Shown: positions 32,960 through 44,619, counted from the stretch's first letter. The stretch is DNA of 64,000 nucleotides from Anastrepha obliqua (GCF_027943255.1 NC_072897.1:20894044-20958043), one strand, 5' to 3'. Notes: generated by a model from the letters alone, not told the origin. Program-made: numbers and translations.

Positions 32960-35900
32960 ATAAAACATTGTTATTAGCACGTGCAGCACTCAGACATTAA
33001 TTGAGTCCATTGTACTACACTTGGATTCCCTTTTAATTTTCTTTAAATCTACCCGATCTCCGAAGAAATCTGAGTAGATATTGTGGTGCCAAGGAGCCAA
33101 GATGGTCGCTTCTTAACACATCAGTGCCAAAGACCTCAAACCCGATTCGAGCGAAGGCGGGGCAGACACACAGGAAGTCCGGCGTCTCATCCTCCTCTTC
33201 ACAAGCTGGGCAGGGTACAACCTTTCCATGTGCTTTGCCGCCCATCATCAGTCCAACCAGCCGTCTGCACTCCCCTCTGCTTAATGACAGAAGGGTTTGC
33301 GACAGTCGATCGGACATGACAGGTAACATCAGTTTTGTCCATCTGCAGCCTCTCTCAGCCTGCCAAGCTTGCTTGTGGGTGGTAGTTACCCATTTGCTAA
33401 CCGTGGCCGTGATGGCCGCAGAAGGGAGTGGCAAAGCGGGCTCTGGCCCAAAGAAGTTGGCCTCAGAGCCCATCTTAGCTAAGGAGTCAGAGGTCTCGTT
33501 ACCCGTGATACCCAGGAGTCCCGGGACCCATGTTAGCATCAGGCTATTATGTCTACCGACATAGTTCAGCCTGGATTTACAGGACTTCACTACCCCTGAT
33601 GTGGTTGGAGGGCTGTCTAAGGCCATAAGCGCAGCTTGGCTGTCGCTGCAGACACATATAGATCTGCTTCTCCATCGTTTTTCCACAACAAAGTTCATCG
33701 CTTCTTGAACTGCATACACCTCCGCTTGAAACACTGATGCATGCATTCCAAGAGCAAAGTGCAGTTTTATCCCGCTGGATTCCACGTAGACCCCAGAGGC
33801 GGAGCCTTGCTCGGTCCTGGAGCCATCCGTAAAAATGCGAAAACAGTGTTTGCCGGGCTCATTTTCTGAGTCCCCCCACAACTGAGCCTCTGGTAGCACT
33901 ACACTGTATCTCTTTTCAAGTACGACTCTTGATTACATGGAGTCAAGGGGCATGGAGAGAATCGTTGAATCGATGTCCATGCCTTCTCTGTGTTCCAATG
34001 CCGGACAAGGGCCGTACCAGTTCCCACTGTGTTTCAGTCTGCAGATGGCCTTCAAGGCCTCTCCTTGGATGAAAGCATCAAGTGGTGGTAAACCAATCAG
34101 AGCATATAGTGCCGGGCCTGAAGTAGTCGGAAAAGCTCCGGTGCAACAGATGGCCACAGTGCGTTGTAGTCTCGATAAGGTCCTCCTGACTCCCAATAGA
34201 GAAAGTCTACTCATCCAGACCACTGATGCATAGGTGATAATGGTTCTTATCATAGCCGTGTAGATCCATAGGACCTTGCTAGGAGAGAGACCCCACTTGT
34301 TCCCAAAGACACCTTTGCACTGCCAGAAAGCTGTCAGTGCTTGGATGCCTTTGTTTCAACGTGTGATTTCCATAGGAGCTTACTATCGAGGATTACTCCA
34401 AGATATTTAATTTCCTGGGATAGCTGGATTGTGACTCCTTTTAGCTTTGGCAGAACGAGTCCATCAAGCTTCCTCTTTCTTGTAAAGAGGACAATACCAG
34501 TCTTGGCGGGATTTGCCGATAGCCCGTTCGCACAGCACCAAGTGTCAATCCGATCCAGAGTTTTCTGCACTTTCCTGCAGATGTTCATAAGCGAAGGGCC
34601 TGTTACCAAACAAGCAACATCGTCCGCATATGCTTGTGCGTAGACTCCCGACTCGTTTAAGGTGGTGAGTAGAGGATCGATTACCACGCACCAGAGCAAT
34701 GGAGACAGCACACCGCCTTGGGGGCAGCCTCTATAAACCCCAGATGACACCAGCAGATCTTCCTCTGCTCACACCGAAACGATTCTTTGGGCCAGCATCG
34801 AACGAATGCAATTTACTGGCACCCGGTCAACGCCGTGCCTACTAGCAGAGTTACACATACTATCAAAAGTGGCATTATCAAACGCCCCCTCTTTGTCTAA
34901 AAAGAGGCCCATAGCGTAGTCCCTCCTGTCGATGGCCAGCTCTACCCTAGCAACAAGGTTTTGCAGTGCCGACTCGCAGGATTTTCCACTCTGATAGGCA
35001 TGCTGAAATAGAGACAGAGGGTGAGTCTTCAGCGACTTCTGACGTATGCGCAGTTCCACCAGTCGTTCGAGACTTTTCAGCATGAAAGAGGTCATGCTGA
35101 TGGGTCTAAAGCTTTTGGGGCTGGTGTAGTCGTCTTTTCCAACCTTTGGGATGAAAGCGACCCTCACCATCCTCCAAGAGCGTGGTATGCAAGCCAGTGC
35201 CAGGCATGCCGAGAAGATTTTCATCAGGGCTACTGTCACGATCTCTGCACCCTCCTTCAGCATGGCAGGATATATGCCATCTGGTCCGAGCGGCTTGTAG
35301 CCGCCAAAAGATTTGATGGCAAATCGAATGGCGGCCTCATTCACCGCAGATCTGGCAACGAACCAGTCATGCCGATAAGGTGAAACAGCTCTGACAACTG
35401 CCTCTATCAATAAGGGCTGTTGCCGGCAGATGCTTATCTGATTACCAGGAAAGTGAGATTCCATCAGCAAGCTGAGTGTCTCTCTTTTCCGCTCCATGAA
35501 GGAGCCATCAGATTTCCTAAGTGACCCCAGCTTTGCAGTTGGGTTCCTTTTCAGGATCCTAATCAATTTCGCCGTGTCACTCAGAGATTCAATACCGCTG
35601 CAGAATTCCCTAAATGAGGGTCTTTTCGATTCCCGAATAAGCCTCTTGTAGATCTTCTGAACATCACGGTATCGCTCAAGCCACCACAAGAGCAGCCTCT
35701 TCCTTCCCTTCCCGGTTTTTGCTCTTGGTGTACGAGACGACTCGCCAAAGCCTCTTGTTGATGCCCGGATTCTGGGCACGTAGACAGGATAGGACATCCG
35801 CCGTAGACAGGTCTGGATCCGGAATCCAGCAGATGACCTGCCTGAGGGGTACACTGCGAGACTGTAGACTGCGAAGCGAGTGGTCCCCATGGGGGGCACG

Positions 35901-36770
35901 TTATTGACCATGGTCCTGATCCACTCGAAGTTGGCCAGAGACGCGCACGTCACCTTTCTGGTGCCGTCCTTTGTCCTTGCGCTGGCTTCCGGACCGGAGG
36001 CAATAACCTGACGCATCAGTTGACTTTTGCAGTATTTGATTTCTGCATCCATCAGCTGATGGTCAGGCCCGAGTTTTCCAATCACAGCCACAGGTCGTGG
36101 GCCAGCAGCCTTCTCGCTATAAGATGGCCTGGCCGCACCCAAGACCGCGCTCGTACCTTGGGGGGTCGTGGCTCGGCCATTGGCGGCAACCGCAGCGCAA
36201 GGAGGTGTGCTGCTTTCAGCCACCGTCTTTCCCCGCTTACCTCGAGAGCGAGACAACTTGAGAGTGCCCGTGCCTACCGAGGATTCGGTAGCTTCCGTGG
36301 GTGTCACTTCCGCTGACCGAGGTCTTTTGGAAGACACAGACGCAGAAGGGCCGGCAGAGCCACATGAGGATTTCTCGCGCATGAGCCTTGCCCGCCGCTT
36401 TCTTCTCTTCCTCCTTGCCACGCTCTTCGATTTCCCTGCTTCTTTGGAAGGTCGTGCAGCCACCGAAGAGACCTCACTACTCAGGCCCTCCGAAGCAGGG
36501 AAACGTTTCTCAGACTCTGAAGGAGAGGAGATTGCGATAGCAACCCACGTCTCCTCCAGGATGCGCTCTCGCTCGTAGAGCTGAGAGACTTGGGTAATGG
36601 TTGAGGCCTCCAGAATCCATGCCCCTGCCGCCGAAGCGGGTGGATTGCCACTTGTGTGGATTCCACCTGGAGTAATAATACCATTGTTTTCCACTCTTGT
36701 GATGCCCGGGGCTTTCCTATCCACCACCTGGGACGCGCCCGATGGGAGATCAGGCAACTCCACATTAGAA
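32960..36770 (-). mobile_element. LOA-like non-LTR retrotransposon with internal endonuclease deletion
   Basis: Minus-strand element inserted in Helitron A. A target duplication is visible: TAAGTCACTAAAATAA (32944-32959) and TAAGTCACAAAATAA (36771-36785), differing by one base indel. Coding content is gag-like, RT and RNase H. The 3' UTR is short (about 32960-33032) and ends in AT-rich sequence without a clean poly(A). It is the most GC-rich long block in the window, suggesting a younger arrival or different mutational history. Confidence 0.85.
33033..36770 (-). pseudogene. LOA-like polyprotein: gag, RT and RNase H, endonuclease deleted
   Basis: From 36770: Ser/Arg-rich gag N-terminus (KSKSVARRKRRKRRARL), then the folded gag part (GPDHQLMDAEIKYCKSQLMR). 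Near residue 370 of the 36796-34769 frame it jumps into the RT linker (RESKRPSFREFCSGIE), so the AP endonuclease is missing. RT blocks are AKLGSLRKSDGSF, GPDGIYPAMLKEGAEI, PKSFRPISMTSFMLKSLERL, HAYQSGKSCESALQNLV and GCPQGGVLSPLLWC, with an intact AYADDVACLV (34619-34630). The RNase H has FRIFTDGSRTEQGSASGVYV, FQAEVYAVQEA, CVCSDSQAALMAL and WVPGLLGITGNETSDSLAK. A Cys-rich tail (PCPACEEEDETPDFLCVC) follows. Stops at 34769 and 33933 and a frame change near 34340 inactivate it. Confidence 0.88.
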
Positions 36771-37049
36771 TAAGTCACAAAATAATGGCCGAGCATGAAT
36801 TAAATGATGAAACAAGAAAAAAACAAAGAACACTTTTCATTTATACTTTTCTTTCACCCAGCGAAGCGGGTGAGAGTCCGCTAGTATGTATATATATATG
36901 CGCATATGTATATAACTTCATATATTTAAATTTGCATATGTCCTCCTCTTGTGTGCCTGATAATGAATTAATTCTCTATGAAGGATTTGATTTGGTTGGA
37001 GGGATTCAACAACGTTTTAACAGTAGATGTTTTAGACAGACATAATGTA

Positions 37050-37437
37050 CGGGTTGTGCTCAAAAAGTATCGCGAGTTATGTGTTTTTTCAAAAATTATT
37101 TTTTTATTCATTAATATATATTTTGTCACCTTGAAACTAATCCCCATGAGATATTATGCACTTGTGCCAACGTTTCTTCCAATCTTCGAAGCACTTCAAA
37201 AAATCATTTTTTCTATCTTGTTCAGCTCCTCCTTTGATGCCGTTTTTATCTCGTCAATCGTAGCGTGGCGTCGTCCTTTCATGGCCCTCTTCAGTTTCGG
37301 GAAGAAGAAAAGGTCACAGGGGGCCAGATCTGGGGAATACGGTTTCTGTGGCATCATTAGTGTGTTGTTTTTCTATGTTAACTTCGTTTTTCACACAAAA
37401 TTTGATACAGGTTCTTTGATCCATCTTTTTGAATAGG
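37050..37437 (-). mobile_element. Mariner deletion derivative
   Basis: The left end CGGGTTGTGCTCAAAAAGTA follows TA (37048-37049). The minus strand starts a mariner transposase at 37424 (MDQRTCIKFCVKNEV) and within about 25 codons jumps to the catalytic C-terminus, PQKPYSPDLAPCDLFLFPKL. That block carries the third Asp of DD34D. It is followed by KGRRHATIDEIKTASKEELN and a stop. The DNA-binding domain and first two Asp are deleted. The right terminal repeat is lost at or beyond the SINE junction (about 37440-37490). Confidence 0.82.
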
Positions 37438-37442
37438 TAAAA

Positions 37443-37745
37443 ATCGAAGACGAGCCGAAACACGTGCAAGCAAAGCAGCTGTCAGCTGTTGGTGTGCGTC
37501 TTGATGTTGTTCCACAAATGGAGAGACCTACAGTTTCAAGCCCACTCCGAACGGCAGATATTTTTATAAGGAGCTTTTTCATGGCAGAAATACACTCAGA
37601 GGTTTGCCATTGCCTGCCGAGGGGCGACCGCTATTAGAAAAATGTTTTTCTTAATTTTGGTGTTTTCACCGACATTCGAACCGACGGTCTCTCTGTGAAT
37701 TCCGAATGGTAGTCACGCACCAACCCATTCGGCTACGGCGGCCGC
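37443..37745 (-). repeat. tRNA-derived SINE, minus orientation, 3' end altered
   Basis: On the minus strand from 37743: GGCCGCCGTAGCCGAATGGG, box B-like GGTTCGAATGTC, then the same body as 4246-4566. The last part diverges after ACATCAAGACGCACACC. Confidence 0.85.
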
Positions 37746-39075
37746 CGTGGGAAATTCTATATAACATTTTATAATAAGTAATAAGAGGACAAAACGTGTA
37801 TGGACACGCTTTTTTCTGTAAAATGAATCCATATATAATAATATTTAATACATATCTTATTAGAAGGAAGTTTACAGGCCTATTTTCTTTGCCGGCGTCC
37901 ATTTCATTTAGTTTTTATTTTGATGTTTCTCCCTACATTCGTAATAGTAATTATCGATAACACAGGGTTGTATGTCAAAAAGTATGGCTATTATCTAGGA
38001 TTATTTCATAATTTCAGATTTTGGGAGAAAAATTTTGTATGGGATATCTCGCTTTTTAATTACGGATTGGGAGTTAAACACGAAAAAGTAGGTCATCTAC
38101 TTATATGTGAACGTATTATAAAACTCTATTGAACTTAGCATATTTGTTTTTTATGATAAAGTGCCTGTAGCTAGCCTCCAGTGTTAACATTCTTTCTTCC
38201 TACATACAAACGAATTTTACTCAACTGCTGTTTAATTTGTCCAGTTGAGTATATTTCTGTTAACTTTTGGTGAAATATATGTCTGTAGTTAACCACGCGC
38301 GCCAAACGAGTACCCCTCAAAATTCCATGCGTTCCCGTCATTAAGACTTCTCTATACATTAATGTTCTCTGCTGTTGAGCAACACGAAGAGTGGAATGAA
38401 CTTGATCGGAGTCGATGGAATCGAAACCAACAACATATGTAGAAATTATGCATTTAACCCTTATCGAGCTGCATTCAATTATAACGTGCAAGTCGATTAC
38501 AGTTCACAGCAAATGGTTGCTATTAGACCAATGAACGTTTCGTGCCAATATTGTAAGGCAATTTAAGTTTAAAAATGAAGTTGGTTTGTATTGAGCGAGG
38601 GAAATGAGCATATCCAGCAATACAATAATTGTTTTCAAATGACGTCATTTGGCGCAATAAAAGTTATGCCAACTTTCAAGACTCAGGGTCAAATATATCA
38701 TCTAGCAGGTGCCTTAATGCTAACGCCGAATAGTAATTCATTTTATGGGCAATTGAGCAAGTCGAGTCGATCAGCGTTTTGCACACAACAATTCGATGAA
38801 AAGACCAATTGGCTGCATTATTTACGACCGCATTGGAGCGCAAGCCGCCGAGTAACCATCAAATTGTCATCAAAGCAGATAAGACGTATACAAGACAACA
38901 CGCAAGACGATTTAATGCGCGGGTGAAAATTAGAAAAACGGAATATTGTTTTACATTTTCGTAACAATCAACTGCAACGTCTGTGACAAAAACGTTAGTT
39001 CAACGAATTATTTTTCATATAGGCTTGTGGTTCGGGGAAATGGCATCACTTCCACCAACATTCTGCGGATATGAT

Positions 39076-40652
39076 TTATGGAATGGTTTGACGCTAACGC
39101 TTTCCTTTATTGGTAATCAAAATATTTTACACATGGTAAAGGTGTACTGGGATAAGCTTTCATATGCGCCTTAATTTATCTGTAAATTTTAGGTAGCGTT
39201 ATCCACGCTTTGCTTTGTCTTTGATGCTAGCGATATTTATGACACAAAAGTTAGTATACAGCAAACGATTGTTCAGTTAGCATAACATTTATTTTACGTA
39301 TAGATTAAAAATTTAAAGCGATTAAAAGGAAATAATTAAAGTGAGTATAAAAATTTAGGGAAGTAGGTTTTGTATTAATTTTTGCGACACTTTTAGTAAT
39401 GGCACCAAGACGGAAAGAGCTTTCTGATGATTTAAAAAACTGATTATAAAATATCACAAGGGACATAAATCATTGCGAGAAATCGGTCGTTTGATAAATA
39501 GGAGTTTTGCTGCAGTTCAGAAGATTGTGAATAAATATAAAAGTGTGGGAAGCACCACTAATAAAGAGCGTTGTGGGCGTCCGCCGCTCTTAAGTCACAG
39601 AGAAAAAAGCTGAGACTTACGGAAAATCAGGACAAGCCCCAAAATAAGTGCCCCCAAATTGAAATCTGAAGTTGAAAATGAGCCTGGAAAACAATTTAGC
39701 ACCAAACTATTCGCCGGGTTTTGCATAGTGCTAGTTATCATGGGAGCAATGTTAGGAAAAACCCCTTCGTGAGTAGTGTCAATTGGAGTAAACGGATTTC
39801 ATTCGAAAAAAGATCATGAAAAATATGACCAAACGTTTTGGAACCAAGTCATATTTTCTGATGAGTGTTAGTTCAGTATCTGTGGATCTGATGGCCGTGA
39901 AAAAGTTTGGAGAAAAGTTAACGCGGAATTGGATCCAAACAATATGACCGGCACTGTGAAGCATGTAGGGGGAAACTTGGTATTTATCGAAAATATTATG
40001 GACCGATATGGGTATTTAAATATTTTGAAAAATAATTTAAAAGAAAGCGCTACGAAATTGGGCCTTAGAGGAACGTTTATCTTCCAGCAGGATAATAACC
40101 CGAAGCTTACATCCAACATTGTACGAGAGTAGCTGTTATACAATGTGAGAAAACAGCTGAAAACACCGCCACACTCCCCGGACACCAACCCAATCGAACA
40201 TTAATGGGAACATTTAAAGCGGCAAATACGTAAACATCCGATTAGAAATAAGGAACAACTGAAAAACGTCCTTCAAGAGGAATGGAGTAAAATACCACCA
40301 GCTGTAGCTGAAAACTTGGTGAAATAAATGCCATCACGACTTAAGGCGATTGTAAAGTCTAATAGTTATCCTACCAAATACTAGGATTTGATTTAAATTA
40401 TGTTTTTTATTTCACAAATTAATAAAATATTGAACTGTATACTTACTTTTGAGACATGCATTTTTATAAAGTTTAATATAAAAAGCTATAACTTTGTTCC
40501 TTTTTAAATTTTGTCAATATTTGGATTAAATATGACTTTTGTATTTCATTCATGTAAATAAAACAAAATTTTGTTATAACTTAGGTTGTTTGAAGGAATC
40601 GATTGGGGGAAAATTGAAAACGTGTCCGGTGTATACTTACTTCTATTACTAA
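39076..40652 (+). mobile_element. Tc1-like element inside Helitron B Rep
   Basis: Inferred from the interruption of the Rep reading between HSADM (39070) and YVNVETERL (40655). Internal inverted motifs TGACACAAAAGTTAGTATAC (39240-39259) and GTATACTTACTTTTGAGACA (40437-40456) match at 19 of 22 positions including the flanking CAG/CTG. A second right-hand copy, GTGTATACTTACTTCTATTA, is near 40629-40648, suggesting repeated binding motifs as in IR/DR Tc1 elements. I could not find the matching outer left repeat. The left end is approximate. Confidence 0.6.
39399..40384 (+). pseudogene. Tc1-like transposase, heavily mutated
   Basis: ATG 39399 gives MAPRRKELSDDLK then a stop. Next is the helix-turn-helix HKGHKSLREIGRLINRSFAA, with linker NKERCGRPPLLS. 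The catalytic part is in another frame: QVIFSDEC.FSICGSDGREKVW (first Asp), GTFIFQQDNNPKLTS (second Asp), PHSPDTNPIEH.WEHLKRQI (Glu). It ends SNSYPTKY, stop 40382-40384. At least four stops and several frame changes. It is distinct from the Bari-like copy at 692-2333. Confidence 0.82.
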
Positions 40653-41160
40653 CTATACGTAAATGTTGAAACTGAGCGATTGATATTTATCAGATTGAAG
40701 CAAGCGAAACTACGTTCTGAAGATTACATTCATCTTCGGGATGCCATCAACGCTGATGGTAATGCACAGAATCTTGGTAGAACAACTATTCTTACAGCAA
40801 CATACGTAGTAAATCCGCGGCATATGAATGAATACGTTCAGGATACTATATCGTATGTACGTCATTATGGTCCACCATATTTGTTTATAACATTCACATG
40901 CACAGTCGACAGAAATTTGACAAGAAATATTTCCTGGCCAATCACCTGTTGATCGTCACGATTTTACCGCAAGAGTGTTCAATGAAATCATATGCTATAA
41001 ACTTTAATGCCGGCGATCCACTGATGGCAACGGATGGTCAACAATAGCCAAATTAATCAGCTGGACATTAAAATTGATAATCGTTAAGTTGTTCCGTTTT
41101 CGCCGCTTACCAACAAAGGATTAACAGAGAACGTTAATGATAGAGAATTCTCACGAGCTA

Positions 41161-42249
41161 CGAATAGTGTGAATTGTCAAAAATGAAGTCTAACCGCCGC
41201 CGGGGTGTGGTGAAACTTTTAACAGAGCTGTTTACAGCGATTTCTCCTTTAGCATATTGGCCCTGCACAGTTTTTGGCTTCTGTAGGAAATCAAATTGAC
41301 GAATAGCCGACGTCATTTTGCAAAGTATTTGCTTGTGCATTTTTATGTTCCCTTGATAAACGAAAATTTATTCAATTTGTATTTTCAAACAAAGATGATG
41401 AAAAAAAAAATGATTGAATATTTATTATATGCGCCAACATTTCAAATCAAAGTAACTTTAATATTTTGATTTAATTTAAAAAAATACATTATAAAACGAC
41501 CTCTCACATTTTGGTATGTGCGTTTTGGTAAATTTAAAACTAAACAAATTTGATGAAAATTTTTACTAATATTTTGAGTCGAAATTAATTCATAGCATAC
41601 AAGTGTTTTGGTATATCGACATATGTATTTACATTTGAATATGCATTTATTTGTTCCTTTGGCAAACCAAATTTTTTTTCAATTTACATTTCATTACAGT
41701 GAATAATAATATACATACATACATTTGTATGTATGCATTTTCTAGACAGTATAAAACTTTAAAATAAATAAAGGAAAACTTCAAAGAAACGTATTTGCAT
41801 GTATGGGACAACTAAGTTCAATTGCATCTTTATTAAATATAGTGTTGCACGCATATGTATGTACTGAAGCAACCATGACCCACCTCACCCGCATCGCCTT
41901 AAATTTCATGCAATAATTAGGGAGTAAATATTCGAATGATCGAATTCCTGCAAATGCTAAAACAATTTCTTCTGCATATGCATCGACGTATTTGCATGTG
42001 CGTATATGCACACTTGATGCCCTAACTATGTACGTTCAATTGATCAAATCAAAAAATTCTGTATACAAAACGCTTCATTACCAGGCACACAGGAAGATGG
42101 CATATGCAAATATAAATATGTGAATTGAATTCAAGCAAAACAATGCTTATTAATATACACATATGCATGTGCATACAACCGCACACACAGGGCACTCACT
42201 TTATTCTTCAAAATGCGTATGCCGTTCAAAGCTAAAATTCTATGCCTAG
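41161..42249. other. AT-rich stretch of copy 1, no gene recognised
   Basis: Includes a GC-balanced patch (41190-41330), several ACATACATTTGTATGTATG-type inverted runs (about 41712-41740) and repeated GCATATGTATGT. Minus-strand open frames of 60-76 codons look like chance. Same content at 48405-49493 and 57893-58981. Confidence 0.5.
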
Positions 42250-42393
42250 CGACTACAAGAACGAAATGCAGTCATAGGCGCAGGCGTAGCGGCCATCATT
42301 CTAGTTGCCATAGCGCTGAACAGTCGCGGCGGCGCCGAACAGTTTCAACTATTGTACTGTACAACAAAAACTCATCATCAAAAAATTCATTGA
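42250..42393 (+). other. Exon-like membrane-segment coding stretch (intact in copy 1)
   Basis: A GC-rich island preceded by ...TTCTATGCCTAG, which fits a 3' splice site, opens RLQERNAVIGAGVAAIILVA, then IALNSRGGAEQFQLLY, and stops at 42391-42393. The 18-residue hydrophobic run would be a transmembrane or signal-anchor helix flanked by charges. The codon-like composition stands out from the AT-rich surroundings. It may be a host exon; no second exon or homologue was recognised. In copies 2 and 3 a Transib-type element splits it at GGCGCA. Confidence 0.3.
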
Positions 42394-42896
42394 TAAATTT
42401 GAGCTCATAGTTATAAGAGCAAGTACTTTCATTCATAAAACGAGCCGCCCATATGCCAATTTTCTCGACAATTCGAAAATAGTCAATATTGGAATATTTC
42501 GCGTAGAATTATTTGCCAATATTTGGTAAATCTTGAATTTTTGTCAAGTCGAGTGGCCGCGGCTTCGTACATATGTATGCATCAATATATGTACGAAAAT
42601 ATGTGTATATGTACAATGGTGTGCCTATGAATGTGCGCTGCGCCTAGATTTCTTGAGAAGTTTTACATGGCTAGTGAGCATACATACACACAGCATATAC
42701 ATACCCTACAAGACAGCTGACTATCATATAAGCACTCATATTATCATCATCACTATCCTCATCCAACTACACATTTTTGTTCTAGCCATGGGAAATTTCT
42801 GATAGTTTCCCCTTGTCGGTGTGACATTCTATCTCTCTTTTACCAATAGCTATTTCTTATAACTGAAAAATATATCTGCCCTGCTCTAAAGGCATA
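42394..42896. other. Unassigned stretch of copy 1
   Basis: A plus frame 42533-42802 is open but made of Cys/Ile/Tyr-rich low-value sequence; I do not call it. ACATATGTAT-rich. Same at 51882-52384 and 61369-61871. Confidence 0.45.
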
Positions 42897-43030
42897 CTAA
42901 ACTCCTCATTGTTGTCATCACAAACTCATCAGCACAAATGGCCTAAACTCCTCATTGTTGTCATCATAAACTCATCAGCACAAATGGCCTAAACTCCTCA
43001 TTGTTGTCATCATAAACTCATCAGCAAAAT
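42897..43030. repeat. 46-bp minisatellite, about three units (copy 1)
   Basis: Unit TAAACTCCTCATTGTTGTCA, TCAtAAACTCATCAGCACAA, ATGGCC, 46 bp, repeated nearly perfectly. Copies at 52385-52518 and 61872-62005 have the same number of units. Confidence 0.88.
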
Positions 43031-43230
43031 TACATTTATAGTATTATATTCATTTATTGTTCACAAACTAAGTATTTTAAAATTTTAGATTATATATTTA
43101 CATATTTAAATTTATTCTAATAATATATATTTTTTTTTCATTTCTTGTTTACAAACTAAGAATTTACATATTTACAGATTTAAAGATTTTACATATTTAC
43201 AGGTGTAAAGATTTTACATATTTACAGATT

Positions 43231-43470
43231 GTGTACGTTAAAGCTTATTAAATAGTCGCCATATAAATCCCCAAACAACTTTACAAATTCTTTCAAAATT
43301 TCATTTGCGATATTCAATTCTACCTTATAAGACTTTTCACAAGAAAGAAGTCGAATTCCAGCATGCAATAAAGTAAAATGGTTGTCTAAATTCCATAGAC
43401 TTCCAATTGCCTATTTCATTAAGATTCCTGGATATTCTGCAAAACTCCGAAGGAAGGAATGTATAATCTT
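43231..43470 (-). pseudogene. DUF4218-like transposase-associated domain fragment (copy 1)
   Basis: The minus strand reads LPSEFCRISRNLNEIGNWKS, then MEFRQ; after a frameshift LLHAGIRLLSCEKSYKVELN, IANEILKEFVKLFGDLYGDY and ISFNVHNL. These match the ...EFRQFLLYTGP...A..IL...L..FV..FG.LYG...S.NVH.L pattern of the DUF4218-like domain in CACTA-type and related invertebrate transposon proteins. The homology ends at NVHNL exactly before GTAAAT, so a 5' splice site may lie there. Downstream on the minus strand is an ACATATTTACAG tandem run (about 43140-43230). Confidence 0.6.
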
Positions 43471-43634
43471 CTGAAAAAAAGAAAATTTTTATTATTTCTA
43501 TATTATTATTATTTTTATGTTATTATATTTATTATTTTTACTTTTTATGAAAATATTATTTTATCGCACTTTTCAGTATTTTCAACAAAATATCACAATT
43601 TCTTCAGAGCAGCCACAAAACTGCAACTTCACAC

Positions 43635-43736
43635 GTTGTTGTTGAAGCAGCATAAGCATTATCCATACATATACGGAGAATACTGCTGAAGTGACAGTCC
43701 ATGGCCGGATATAAATCCGGTAACGTAGAACGTTAA
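43635..43736 (+). repeat. Dispersed insect repeat with TAAATCCGG motif (copy 1)
   Basis: GTTGTTGAAGCAGCATAAGC, then ATATACGGAGAATACTGCTG, GACAGTCCATGGCCGGATAT and AATCCGGTAACGTAGAACG. I recall this as a very common fly repeat, usually a retrotransposon 3' end. The repeat also has CCGGATATAAATCCGG, a near-palindrome. Confidence 0.6.
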
Positions 43737-44619
43737 AAATGCTTATTTTACCAAAATGCTTATGAAACCACGATAGAATCACATTTGGTTAGAATTTGAA
43801 TATGCATACCTGATTTACACTCGATTTATTCACAATCCACTTTTCACTGCGGCAATATTTTAAATAATATCACAATAAGTACAACCGCCTTCCAGGAGGA
43901 AATTTTCTACAATTATGGATAACTAGATGGGTTTTTTGTTTGAAAGCGCGCCTAGAAATTCCTTTCAATACTTCTAAGTATTGCCAATTCCTGGGAACAA
44001 CTAATAGTCGGAATGGCGAGCTGCAAGAAATAGAGCACAAAAAATAATTGACGAAAACAGTTCGTTTTAACGTTAAAGGAAAAATTTCGCGATTTAAATG
44101 TAATACATATAATTAATTGTTTTAAAATATTATATAATATGTTTTTTGGGTTATAATATAATTTTTATGAGACCACTGTCAAAATCAATCACACTTTCCT
44201 GAATACATTTTGAATACATGTAATTCTATTGAAAACTGAGTGTTGGTTTTTGTATGTAAATATGTATGTTTTTTTAATTTTTTGCTTATTTATGTATTTT
44301 ATACTGAGTGTGCTTATTTTTTTATACTTATATGTATCTACATCAATGAAAATAAGGAAACTGTAAATTCCCAATTTTTGTTCTAAAAATACCCAATCAA
44401 TATTTCTCCCGTTGTGGCATTACTGACGAATAGTATAAAAAAGGAGCATTTCAACAGCGCTTTCACGAAAAAAAAAGTTTCACATTTAGTTATCTCTTTT
44501 GCTCATTCGACAATTTTCAATTTGTCAATGCGCATGTATTAGAGACTAATAAAATATTTGTCAATGTGTTGGAATTTTTGGCGAAAGTACTCAGCACTGT
44601 GTTGTAGGGTATGCGCAAA
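43737..44619. other. AT-rich stretch of copy 1
   Basis: No gene recognised. A TATA-like TATAAAAAAGG at about 44430 is followed 30 bp on by a pyrimidine/A mix; it could be a promoter for the Helitron B derivative but nothing confirms this. Same at 53225-54107. Confidence 0.4.

Larger units (their letters stand above)
30046..36884 (+). mobile_element. Helitron A with Rep-helicase gene, 5'-truncated, 3' tail split by a LOA element
   Basis: The left part is cut at the Helitron F2 end (30045). The coding part runs to 32919. The 3' non-coding tail continues to 32959, is interrupted by the LOA element, and resumes at 36786. It ends with the hairpin CACCCAGCGAAGCGGGTG and, eight bases later, CTAG at 36881-36884, followed by T. 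Hairpin plus CTAG|T is the standard Helitron 3' terminus. Confidence 0.85.
36885..38345 (+). mobile_element. 5' region of a second Helitron family (Helitron B), with insertions
   Basis: 36960-37045 (GATTTGATTTGGTTGGAGGG, then AGACAGACATAATGTAC) resembles 44640-44710. 38165-38345 (GTTAACTTTTGGTGAAAT, GCCAAACGAGTACCCCTCAA) resembles 44845-44930. Both pairs flank or precede Helitron B coding remains, so I read them as its 5' non-coding region. Between them sit a mariner derivative, a SINE and about 400 bp of unassigned AT-rich DNA (37750-38160) with an open frame of unknown nature. Confidence 0.55.
38346..41160 (+). pseudogene. Helitron B Rep N-terminal region, split by a Tc1 element
   Basis: First part (about 38430-39075): NPYRAAFNYNVQVDYSSQQM, AIRPMNVSCQYCKA, HIQQYNNCFQMTSFGAIKVM, VIKADKTYTRQHARRFN-like, VLHFRNNQLQRL, NVSSTNYFSYRLVVRGN and HFHQHSADM. 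These are the upstream blocks of Helitron Rep proteins, spread over several frames. The Tc1 element then intervenes. The second part (40655-41160) resumes YVNVETERLIFIRLKQAKLR, EDYIHLRDAINADG and SYVRHYGPPYLFITFTC, and decays into KIDNR..VPFSPLTNKG-like residues. The HUH and Tyr motifs are not reached. Numerous stops. The second part is also present in tandem copies 2 and 3. Confidence 0.78.

Noticed and set aside
33083..36578. Several plus-strand frames of 60-146 codons
   Set aside because: They are antisense to the LOA-like polyprotein and share its GC bias; no independent similarity.
39240..40456. True ends of the second Tc1 element at these inverted motifs
   Set aside because: Rep coding sequence is interrupted over a larger interval (about 39076-40652), so these are more likely internal motifs.
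42213..42410. Arg/Ser-rich 65-codon frame overlapping the exon-like segment
   Set aside because: The alternative frame with a hydrophobic helix explains the composition better; the Arg run is its shadow.
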